A stretch of DNA of 49,644 bases from assembly GCA_964402405.1 (NCBI GenBank), contig CAYOCE010000003.1, positions 1-49,644 on the forward strand. The letters run 5' to 3'. Positions 34,189-41,870 of this stretch are shown here, piece after piece (the stretch's first letter is position 1; the number at the start of each line of letters is the position of its first letter). The stretch is from CAYOCE01 sp964402405. GTDB lineage: Bacteria > Pseudomonadota > Alphaproteobacteria > UBA7879. The translations under genes and the position numbers were made by a program. Under the pieces are notes generated by a model that saw only the letters and a program-made list of their open reading frames with translations, did not search any database and was not told the origin of the DNA.

Positions 34189-34752
34189 ATGAAAAGAAAA
34201 ACATCTTTATTACTGCTCTCAGTTTTTATAATAGCTAGTCAATCCCAAGCAATTCCCGGGGTCGAGAGTTGTGATTTTTCTAATAGTGCTGGAGGAAGCA
34301 GTTCTCAAGGGTATTTACGTGTAAGAACTCTACAAGATGGGGGCGTTAGAGAAGAACTCTTTACAAATAAATCTCTTGTTATAAAAACAACAGAAGGTAA
34401 AAGCACAACTAAACACGTCTTTGCATCTTCTTTATTTGACCCAGAGATAATAATTGAGCAAATATTCTATGCAGGAAAGGCAAAAGACCTTCCTAACTTT
34501 GTTGTTGTCGCCAAAATAAAAAATATGGAGCGCGAAGAAGTTTATATAGATCAATTGTTCTTTAATCCTCCGCGGATTTATCGGTTAGCAACTTTTCCTA
34601 TAGATGCTAATCCCAGCTTAAGCCCAGTACATCCCCAAAAGATGGAAGTAAAAGTGGGACAAAATACTATAATGACAATTGATAACACTGAACCAGAGGG
34701 AATAGCTCCAAGAACAGCAGAAGAAGTTGAGGAAGGTTCCTCATCAGAGTAG
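34189..34752 (+). CDS. Sec-secreted orphan protein
   Basis: 187 residues from ATG 34189, which follows GAAGGGGA. A longer frame from 34087 would bury the signal peptide and is rejected. Signal peptide MKRKTSLLLLSVFIIASQSQ then A. The beta-rich mature part has two similar pieces, PEIIIEQIFYAGKAKDLPNF and EEVYIDQLFFNPPRIYRLAT (pattern x-I-x-I-x-Q-I/L-F), recalling the repeated x-I-x-I-E-Q-I-A-F motif of the 21144 orphan. A distant family relation is possible. Acidic tail EEVEEGSSSE. Unknown function. Confidence 0.7.
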   Translation: MKRKTSLLLLSVFIIASQSQAIPGVESCDFSNSAGGSSSQGYLRVRTLQDGGVREELFTNKSLVIKTTEGKSTTKHVFASSLFDPEIIIEQIFYAGKAKDLPNFVVVAKIKNMEREEVYIDQLFFNPPRIYRLATFPIDANPSLSPVHPQKMEVKVGQNTIMTIDNTEPEGIAPRTAEEVEEGSSSE

Positions 34753-34829
34753 ATTTCTAGTCCCTGTTCACCGTTCAAAAGTCAAAAAATGACCTCATCC
34801 CGGGCAAGTGAGCGATAATTCTCTCACAC

Positions 34830-35009
34830 CGTCATCCCGGACCGTGAGCGAAGCGAGCGAGATCCGGGACCCAGCACAAATGCGATGGCGCAGCCATCAC
34901 TCTATAAAGAAAAGAAAATAAGGTGAGGACTAACGTCCTCTCATAATCCCTGGGTCCCGGATCTTTGCTGGTGCCCCTTCGGGGCCCTGCGCTTCGTCCA
35001 GGATGACGG
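34830..35009. repeat. Palindromic intergenic repeat, family C
   Basis: Left arm CGTCATCCCGGACCGTGAGC, then GATCCGGGACCCAGCA; right arm TGGGTCCCGGATC to GGATGACGGCG. Small internal palindromes (GAGCGAAGCGAGCGAG; GATGGCGCAGCCATC; GCCCCTTCGGGGC) make it a branched structure. A single copy in this window, just after the clpB stop. Confidence 0.75.
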
Positions 35010-35020
35010 CGTTGGGAACC

Positions 35021-37597
35021 CTACTCCTTCTGAATCACCAACCCATCCCCATTGGATGTGATCACCACATGGTCTCCATCTTCAACATTTCCCTCTAGAA
35101 TCATGGATGCCAGTGGATTTTGCAGGTGGGTTTGGATCACCCGTTTTAGGGGTCTTGCTCCGTAGGTGGGGTCGTATCCTTTGGCGGCGAGCCATTCTTT
35201 GGCCTTGTCATCCAACGTCAACGAGATCTTGCGATCCTCCAGTAGCCTCAACAATCGACGCATCTGGATTTCCACAATCAGAGACATGTCTTTTTTCTGG
35301 AGGCGCTTGAACAAAAGAATATCATCCAAACGATTCAAGAACTCGGGGCGGAAGGCCATGCGGACCCGATCCATAACCTGGGACCTAACAGATTCTGGAG
35401 ATTCTCCATCGGGCAAATCCGCCAGCACATCACTGCCTAAATTCGAGGTCATGATGATCAGCGTATTTTTGAAATCGATGGTGCGGCCTTGCCCATCCGT
35501 GAGGCGACCGTCATCCAACACCTGCAGCAAGATGTTGAACACGTCGGGATGGGCCTTTTCAACCTCATCAAACAAAATAATTTGATAGGGCCTGCGGCGC
35601 ACAGCCTCGGTCAACACGCCGCCTTCTTCATAGCCCACATAGCCTGGAGGGGCACCAATCAACCGGGATACCGTATGCTTTTCCATGAACTCGGACATGT
35701 CAATGCGAACCATGGCGGACTCATCATCAAACAAGAACTCCGCCAAAGCTTTGACGAGCTCTGTTTTTCCGACGCCTGTGGGCCCTAGGAACAAAAAGGA
35801 TCCAATGGGTCTGTTGGGGTCCTGCAGCCCTGCCCGCGCGCGCCTCACCGCATTGGAAATGGCGGTGATAGCTTCTTGTTGGCTGATCACTCGTTCATGG
35901 AGTTTTTTCTCCATGCTTAGCAGCTTTTCCTTCTCGCCCTTCATCATGCGGTCCACGGGGATGCCCGTCCACCGGGACACCACAGCCGCAATGGCCTCTG
36001 GGGTAACCTCTTCCTTGCTCATTTCTTGGGATTGGGTCTTTTCCATATCTTCCAATTTTTTTTGAAGATCCGGAATCACGCCATACATCAACTCCCCGGC
36101 TTTTGTCAGGTTTCCCTCGCGTTGGGCGATTTCCAATTCCCCACGGGCCTTGTCCAGCTTTTCCTTAATAGACTGGGCCGCGGATAACTTTTCCTTTTCC
36201 GCCTGCCAAGTCCGCGTCATATCATTGGACTGGGATTCAATCGTTTTAATTTCTTCTTCTAATTTCACCAACCGATCTTTGGAGGCCTGATCCGTCTCTT
36301 TTTTCAACGCCTCCCGCTCAATCTTTAGCTGCATGAGTTTGCGATCCAGTTCATCCAGTGCCTCAGGCTTAGAATCCAACCCCATGCGCAACCGGCTGGA
36401 GGCCTCATCAATCAAGTCGATGGCCTTATCGGGTAGGAATCGATCGCTGATATAGCGATCTGATAAGGTCGCTGCCGCCACAATGGCACTATCGGAAATC
36501 CGTACCCCATGGTGGAGTTCATATTTTTCCTTAAGTCCCCGCAAAATGGAAATGGTTTCCTCAACCTTGGGTTCAGGTACGAAAACACTTTGGAATCGAC
36601 GGGCCAGGGCCGCATCCTTTTCAATGTACTGACGATACTCATCCAAGGTCGTAGCCCCAATGCAATGGAGCTCTCCGCGCGCCAAGGCAGGTTTCAACAT
36701 ATTGGAGGCATCCATGGCGCCATCGCCCTTCCCCGCCCCCACCAGGGTATGGAGCTCATCAATAAACAAAATCACAGACCCCGCCGCTGCTGAAATTTCC
36801 GAGAGGACTCCTTTGAGGCGTTCCTCAAATTCCCCACGATATTTCGCGCCTGCAATCATGGATCCCAAATCCAGGGACATGAGGGTTTTATGACGCAGGC
36901 TTTCGGGCACATCCCCATTCACAATGCGCAGAGCCAATCCTTCCACAATGGCCGTTTTTCCCACCCCAGGCTCGCCAATCAAGACAGGATTATTTTTCGT
37001 ACGGCGGGATAATACTTGAATAGATCGACGAATTTCTTCATCGCGCCCAATCACCGGATCTAATTTACCCTCCCGGGCTGCGGCCGTTAAATCCCGCGCA
37101 TATTTTTTCAGCGCGTCATAACTATTCTCCGCCGAGGATGAATGGGCCGCCCGTCCCTTGCGCATGTTAGAAATCGCGGCATTTAGGTTCTGAGGCGTGA
37201 TGCCCCCTTGCTTCAGCGCCTTCCCGGCTGCTGTTTCTGTTTCCAGACACAGAGCCAATAGCAAATATTCAACGGTGACAAAACTATCCTTGGCTTTCTC
37301 CGCGGATTTTTGAGCCGTCTCTAAAACGCGGGATAGCTCTTGAGACATGTAGACTTGCCCCGCCCCACTTCCCTGTATTTTGGGGAGTTTTGCAAGCGCT
37401 GCCTCAATGTCCTTTAAAACATCGCGAGGCCTCCCCCCTGCTCCCTGAATCAGGTTTGCACACATACCTTCAGGATCATCCAACAGAACCTTTAACAAAT
37501 GCTCCGGCGTCAACTGCTGATTGCCCGCATTGTTTGCAATCGTTTGCGCTGCCTCTAAAAATCCTCTGGACCGATCTGTAAATTTTTCAATGTTCAT
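35021..37597 (-). CDS. clpB: ATP-dependent disaggregase ClpB
   Basis: A hexameric AAA+ chaperone that with DnaK solubilises aggregated proteins. 858 residues, normal length: Clp_N repeats (about 1-145), first AAA+ with GEPGVGKTAIVEGLALRI (about 205), a middle coiled-coil domain (about 400-530), second AAA+ with LGPTGVGKTELVKAL (about 605) and DEVEKAHPDVFN, and the D2-small C-terminal part (GARPLKRVIQ). TAAGGAG precedes the ATG, with a heat-shock-like promoter 65-95 bp upstream. Confidence 0.97.
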   Translation of the reverse strand: MNIEKFTDRSRGFLEAAQTIANNAGNQQLTPEHLLKVLLDDPEGMCANLIQGAGGRPRDVLKDIEAALAKLPKIQGSGAGQVYMSQELSRVLETAQKSAEKAKDSFVTVEYLLLALCLETETAAGKALKQGGITPQNLNAAISNMRKGRAAHSSSAENSYDALKKYARDLTAAAREGKLDPVIGRDEEIRRSIQVLSRRTKNNPVLIGEPGVGKTAIVEGLALRIVNGDVPESLRHKTLMSLDLGSMIAGAKYRGEFEERLKGVLSEISAAAGSVILFIDELHTLVGAGKGDGAMDASNMLKPALARGELHCIGATTLDEYRQYIEKDAALARRFQSVFVPEPKVEETISILRGLKEKYELHHGVRISDSAIVAAATLSDRYISDRFLPDKAIDLIDEASSRLRMGLDSKPEALDELDRKLMQLKIEREALKKETDQASKDRLVKLEEEIKTIESQSNDMTRTWQAEKEKLSAAQSIKEKLDKARGELEIAQREGNLTKAGELMYGVIPDLQKKLEDMEKTQSQEMSKEEVTPEAIAAVVSRWTGIPVDRMMKGEKEKLLSMEKKLHERVISQQEAITAISNAVRRARAGLQDPNRPIGSFLFLGPTGVGKTELVKALAEFLFDDESAMVRIDMSEFMEKHTVSRLIGAPPGYVGYEEGGVLTEAVRRRPYQIILFDEVEKAHPDVFNILLQVLDDGRLTDGQGRTIDFKNTLIIMTSNLGSDVLADLPDGESPESVRSQVMDRVRMAFRPEFLNRLDDILLFKRLQKKDMSLIVEIQMRRLLRLLEDRKISLTLDDKAKEWLAAKGYDPTYGARPLKRVIQTHLQNPLASMILEGNVEDGDHVVITSNGDGLVIQKE

Positions 37598-37660
37598 GTG
37601 CTGTCTCCTTAGGTGTTACTGCGTCATCTGATGGTGTTCGTAAGAAGAAATAAGATCTTT

Positions 37661-37692
37661 ATAATACGGCATTTTCCTTATTTTAAGCAAGA
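37661..37692 (-). promoter_or_regulatory. Candidate RpoH-type promoter of clpB
   Basis: Minus strand reads TCTTGCTT, then a spacer, then CGTATTAT. The CTTG core of the -35 is the part most conserved in heat-shock promoters, and the neighbouring TATTAT also suits a housekeeping -10. Assignment is tentative. Confidence 0.4.
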
Positions 37693-37738
37693 GGGTCGTT
37701 ATTGATATTAATATTTTACCCCTATTTACATCCTTTCA

Positions 37739-37870
37739 GAACCACCCCGGTGAAAACCGGGGTCCAGGGGCGTGGAGTACCATCAAGACCTTGCCCGCGT
37801 TAGCGTTACATGGACCCCGACTTCCCAGCTACGCCTACGGCTATGCCGTGGCGAGTCGTCGGGGTGGTTC
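37739..37870. repeat. Palindromic intergenic repeat, family A (copy 7)
   Basis: ACCACCCCGGTGAAAACCGG, spacer GCCCGCGTTAGCGTTACATGG, right arm with the extra module GGCTATGCCGTGGCGAGTCG, ending GGGGTGGTTC. About 47 bp from the ymdB 3' remnant. Confidence 0.8.
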
Positions 37871-37916
37871 AAAAGGATATGAAAGTAATTTAAAAACTTT
37901 TCATGCGTAGGCCATA

Positions 37917-38068
37917 TCACCTAAACTCCGCCGTCTCCTCCAACACAGGCCCCAGACGTACAGGGCGGATCAGGGTCGCGAGGCCAGTTTATCATCACTT
38001 TCCACATAGATACCGCTTAGGGTTCCTGGCCCCTCAGCAGGGGTTAATTTTTCCGTGGGCATTTTGGT
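37917..38068 (-). pseudogene. Duplicated ymdB 3' end (about 50 codons)
   Basis: About 150 bp that matches the 3' end of ymdB (39455-39607) at roughly 90 percent by eye, from GGTAAGACAAA-side sequence AAAATGCCCACGGAAAAATT through to AEFR and a stop (TGA here, TAA in ymdB). A one-base deletion near 38001 breaks the frame. It lies on the far side of the Rpn-like nuclease gene, so the nuclease gene is bracketed by ymdB ends. Confidence 0.85.
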
Positions 38069-38083
38069 AAGAATAAAAAACAA

Positions 38084-38113
38084 TTGACAGAAAAAGAATA
38101 AAAAAGATATAAG
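38084..38113 (+). promoter_or_regulatory. Candidate promoter of the secreted nuclease gene
   Basis: TTGACA (38084-38089), an 18-nt spacer, TATAAG (38108-38113; 5 of 6 to consensus). It begins 16 bp after the ymdB remnant ends, so the inserted segment carries its own promoter. The leader to the ATG would be about 175 nt, which is long, so another start may exist closer in. Confidence 0.55.
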
Positions 38114-38293
38114 TAGTTAGAATTTACCCCAAGTATTTTTTTCTCTACTTCATAGGTCTTTTTATTCTAACAAAAGAAGTCACCTCCATATATGTTATTA
38201 AGAGAGTAAAAAACAGTTTAACTCTCTTGTAAAATAGAGAGTAGAGTCGCATAACCCCAAAGTAAATTTTATATATGCAAGGGTTTTTGAATC

Positions 38294-39412
38294 ATGAAAA
38301 AAGCTTCACTTTTAAATTTTATAAGCAACGCTCTCTTGTTATCTCTTATAGCTTGTATACTCCTTCCTCTTGAAACTACCTGTATGAAAAGAGGTGCAGA
38401 GGCAGAAGAAAGCGACCGACACCTTGCGCCCCCTCATAAGAGAGTTGCCTCTACAGCTGCCACCTCTGCTTCGGATATAGAGGAAGAAGCTACTTCAACA
38501 TCTTTACCTCGTGTTATAAGAGGCCATCGATTTGCACGTGCTACTTTAGATACATCTTTTAAACATATGCTTATGGGGGATGAAGATAGGGCCCCCTTGC
38601 TTTCTTTCTTAACGGCTTTTACTGGTATTAATGTTACCTCTGTAACCCACTATCCAACAGCATTCCCTGTTTTAAGGAAAGATACAGAGGAAAAACAAAC
38701 TTTCCTTGATTTAGCTTGCCATGATGATAAAGGGCATTATTTTCTGGTGGAAGTTCAAGTAAAAGAACAAAAATACTGGAATCCCAGAGCATTGTATTAT
38801 GCAGCTGGAATTTATTCTGCTCAACTAGCCCCTGGAGCTCCTTGGAAAGCTCTAGAACCTGTTATTGGTCTGAATATTCTAGACCACGACCGTGAAACGC
38901 TGCCCGACGGCGATTTTAAACGTGATTTTCAATTTCTAGATAGGGATCATTTAGGTGAACTTAAAGAAGGGGTGGACATGAAAGATCCTGCTCAGATTCC
39001 GTATTTGCGTATCATTCAATGTGAGCTTCCTCGAGCTAATTTAAATATAATGCCTAATTGTCCCCTTAGGCAATGGTTACAATTGCTTAGAGAGTCAGGA
39101 ACTTTAACTGAAATACCTGCGGGCGTAGAAGAACCCGTTCGTAAAGCTTATGAACGATTAGAGTTTGCAAAATGGGGATCTGAATTAATTGGTGACTATA
39201 CAAAAGATGCTCTTCACCTGGAAGAATATGAAGATGTTATCGAAAGAAACCGTCTCAAAGGCAAGGAAGAAGGATTTCTTGAAGGTAAAACTGAGGGAGC
39301 CTTAGAAGGCAAGAAGGAAATCGCTCGAGAGATGCTTTCAGAAGGTATATCGATTGACACCATCATGAAAATCACGAAACTAAGTGAAGCAGAAATTAGA
39401 AATCTGACATAG
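38294..39412 (+). CDS. Signal-bearing Rpn-like PD-(D/E)XK nuclease
   Basis: 372 residues. From about residue 78 (HRFARATLDTSFKHMLMGDE) it matches the Rpn/PDDEXK transposase-like family: LDLACHDDKGHYFLVEVQVK gives the catalytic D and the E-x-Q variant, then RALYYAAGIYSAQL and a C-terminal KGKEEGFLEGKTEGALEGKK with an EMLSEGISIDTIMKIT tail, all typical. The N-terminus is not typical: residues 1-30 are a Sec-like signal (KKASLLNFISNALLLSLIA...), followed by a disordered, basic linker (DRHLAPPHKR). This suggests export of a nuclease. It is inserted between ymdB and a copy of its 3' end. AAGGG lies before the ATG. Confidence 0.85.
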   Translation: MKKASLLNFISNALLLSLIACILLPLETTCMKRGAEAEESDRHLAPPHKRVASTAATSASDIEEEATSTSLPRVIRGHRFARATLDTSFKHMLMGDEDRAPLLSFLTAFTGINVTSVTHYPTAFPVLRKDTEEKQTFLDLACHDDKGHYFLVEVQVKEQKYWNPRALYYAAGIYSAQLAPGAPWKALEPVIGLNILDHDRETLPDGDFKRDFQFLDRDHLGELKEGVDMKDPAQIPYLRIIQCELPRANLNIMPNCPLRQWLQLLRESGTLTEIPAGVEEPVRKAYERLEFAKWGSELIGDYTKDALHLEEYEDVIERNRLKGKEEGFLEGKTEGALEGKKEIAREMLSEGISIDTIMKITKLSEAEIRNLT

Positions 39413-39454
39413 ACATAACTATAATATGATTCTATTTTTAAAGCCCAGTAAAAC

Positions 39455-40270
39455 TTACCTAAACTCCGCCGTCTCCTCTAAGACTGGCCCCAGGCGCACG
39501 GGACGAATGAGGGTCGCAAGGCCCGTTTTGTCATCACTTTCCACATAGATACCACTTAAGGTTCCAGGCCCTTCAGCAGGGGTTAATTTTTCCGTGGGCA
39601 TTTTGGTGGTGAATCGTAAAATGGGAATTTCTTTCTTTACGCCAATCACCGAATCATAATCTCCGCACATGCCGGCATCCGTCTGAAAGGCCGTCCCTTT
39701 GGGCAAAATCCGATAGTCTGCCGTGGGAATATGGCAATGGGTGCCCGTCGAGAGCGTAACCCTGCCATCCACAAAATGACCCATGGAGTTTTTCTCGCTG
39801 GTGGCTTCCCCATGAAAATCAAGGACAATGGCCTGTACGGCGCTTCCCAAGGGATGCTCTTTCAGCAAGGCATCCACGCGACTAAACGGATCCTCCAACG
39901 GGTCCATAAACAACCGAGCCATAGCATTAATCACCAAGATTTTTCGGTTATCCGCAAGGGACAACACGACAAAGCCTTTCCCAGGGGTTTTATCCGCGAA
40001 GTTAATAGGCCGCAGCAGACGAGGATCCGTAGCAATGTATTTAATAGTTTCTTTCTGGTCCCATACGTGATTACCGGTGGTAATAACATCGACTCCATTT
40101 TCATAAAATTCCTGGCAATGTTTCGAGGAAATCCCACAGCCATGGGTGGCGTTTTCGCCATTGACGATAACAACATCCAACCCCAGCTTTTTACGCAAGT
40201 GGGGGACATACTTATACAGGACCTCTCGGCCCGACCGCCCCATCACATCGCCACAAAATAGTATTTTCAT
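39455..40270 (-). CDS. ymdB: YmdB family metallophosphoesterase
   Basis: 271 residues of the TIGR00282/YmdB type, phosphodiesterases acting on 2',3'-cyclic nucleotides in the studied Bacillus and Deinococcus members. Metal-binding motifs are intact: MKILFCGDVMGRSGR (GD), VIVNGENATHG (NGEN), TTGNHVWD (GNH), DFHGEATSEK and TGTHCHIPTAD. It is complete to AEFR. The 3' end is duplicated at 37917-38068. Confidence 0.93.
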   Translation of the reverse strand: MKILFCGDVMGRSGREVLYKYVPHLRKKLGLDVVIVNGENATHGCGISSKHCQEFYENGVDVITTGNHVWDQKETIKYIATDPRLLRPINFADKTPGKGFVVLSLADNRKILVINAMARLFMDPLEDPFSRVDALLKEHPLGSAVQAIVLDFHGEATSEKNSMGHFVDGRVTLSTGTHCHIPTADYRILPKGTAFQTDAGMCGDYDSVIGVKKEIPILRFTTKMPTEKLTPAEGPGTLSGIYVESDDKTGLATLIRPVRLGPVLEETAEFR

Positions 40271-40441
40271 TCGATTTTCTTTTCCTTTTAATTCTGGCTA
40301 CATCCTATACTTCCTTCTTTAGGAATTCAATAAAGATGATGAGGAGTGCCCCGATCTACATCGAGAGGACTTAAGGGTCATTTTCAGGCGTCTAGATTTT
40401 GAACGCACAAGAGGGCAGTAACGGAAATTAATCAGTAAAGC

Positions 40442-40666
40442 TTACCACACTTCTTTTGGCGTTTTTACACACTTACAGTGATGTTTCTTATTTTTTTCAG
40501 TGATTTTTGGAGAGAAGCCTTTTTTGCAAGAATAATATTTCTCTTTTTTATGCTCTATGCAATTATTTTTTACGACAGCAATATGATCATGAAAATACAC
40601 CCTTCCATCCCCCTTACAATCTAGAGAAATTGCCGCAAGGATAAAAATAAAAACGTATCTAATCAT
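40442..40666 (-). CDS. Tiny Cys-rich secreted protein
   Basis: 74 residues from ATG 40666, with GGTGGAGG 6 bp before it. Signal peptide MIRYVFIFILAAISLDC, where Cys17 could be a lipidation site, although the preceding SLD is a poor lipobox. The mature part is basic (KKEKYYSCKKGFSPKITEKN) with four further cysteines (C-x-n-C-x-n-C-x-C). Not recognised; the composition recalls small disulfide-stabilised secreted peptides. Monocistronic between ymdB and lipA. Confidence 0.55.
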   Translation of the reverse strand: MIRYVFIFILAAISLDCKGDGRVYFHDHIAVVKNNCIEHKKEKYYSCKKGFSPKITEKNKKHHCKCVKTPKEVW

Positions 40667-40729
40667 ACTAGCCTCCACCTGTTTTTTACTTATATTTTAT
40701 TGTATTATTGTTTAAATAGAATTTCAATT

Positions 40730-41781
40730 TTATTTTTTCAACTGTCGATTTCGATTTTCACGCAATTTTTCAAAGTCATCTCCGGCGTGGTACGAGGACC
40801 TTGTCAACGGAGAGGCCGAAACCATGAGGAACCCTTTTCCATAGGCCATTTTTTCATAGTCTGCAAACTCCTGGGGATCCACATAGCGCATCAACGGATG
40901 ATGTTTGGGGGTAGGTTGTAGATATTGCCCGATGGTCAAAAAATCCACACCCGCACTGCGCAAATCATCCATCACCTGATAGATCTCCTCCCGCGTTTCT
41001 CCAAGGCCCACCATCACCCCAGATTTGGTAAAGATACTGGGATCTATGTCTTTAACGGTTTTCAATAGATTCAACGAATGGAAATACCGGGCCCCTGGTC
41101 TAACAGTAGGATAGAGCCTGGGAACTGTTTCTAGGTTGTGGTTATACACATCAGGCCGTGCGGTTACAACGATTTCTAGCGCTCCGTCTTTTCGAAGGAA
41201 ATCTGGGGTGAGGATTTCGATAGTTGTGTTTGGGGATTTGGTCCGAATCTCAGAAATCACCTGGGCAANNNNNNNNNNNNNNNNNNNNNNNNNNNNNNNN
41301 NNNNNNNNNNNNNNNNNNNNNNNNNNNNNNNNNNNNNNNNNNNNNNNNNNNNNNNNNNNNNNNNNNNNATTTCGATAGTTGTGTTTGGGGATTTGGTCCG
41401 AATCTCAGAAATCACCTGGGCAAAGTGTTCAGCCCCGCCATCCGGTAAATCATCCCGGTCCACAGAGGTAATCACCACATGGGCTAACCCTAGCGCCATA
41501 ATGGCCTTGGCCACATGCTCGGGTTCATGGGGATCCAGCTGATCCGGCCGCCCGGTTTTGATGTTGCAGAAGGCACAGGCCCGCGTACATACACTGCCTA
41601 GGATCATCACCGTCGCATGCTTCTTGGACCAGCACTCCCCAATGTTTGGGCAAGCTGCTTCCTCGCATACTGTATTCAACTTCAGCAAGCGCATCAGGTC
41701 CCGCGTTTCTTGATACGTCTTGGAAACTGGCGCCTTTACCTTGATCCAGTCAGGCCGTTGGAGGGATTGGGAATTGTTCAT
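40730..41781 (-). CDS. lipA: Lipoyl synthase LipA (artificial gap inside)
   Basis: A radical SAM enzyme inserting two sulfurs into octanoyl groups of lipoyl domains. Auxiliary cluster motif CEEAACPNIGEC, SAM cluster CTRACAFCNIKTGRP, and the closing RSSYHAG with its Ser ligand are present. Start taken at ATG 41781 (MNNSQSLQRPDWIKV), since upstream there is only a TTG. Around 100 N (41269-41368) lie two identical 55-bp copies; deleting the N run and one copy leaves a continuous frame through EIRTKSPNTTIEILTPDFL. So the gene is intact, 298 residues. Confidence 0.93.
41269..41368. other. Assembly gap (100 N) flanked by identical 55-bp copies
   Basis: 41214-41268 equals 41369-41423 exactly. The repeat has no biological context, and the enclosing lipA frame is restored by removing 155 bp, so this is an unmerged contig overlap. 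Confidence 0.92.
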
Positions 41782-41870
41782 GGGTTCAGTTTTAGGTGAA
41801 AAGGACAGATGGGTCAAGGATGAAAAAGGGGCACCTTTTGAGCGTCCCCTTTGATACAAACTTGGAAGAA

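Noticed and set aside
38084..38290. A second small gene between the promoter and the nuclease ATG
   Set aside because: The leader is AT-rich with stops in all frames; no ORF with a ribosome site.
41136..41448. Two partial lipA frames as separate or frameshifted genes
   Set aside because: Explained by the 55-bp overlap artefact around the N run.
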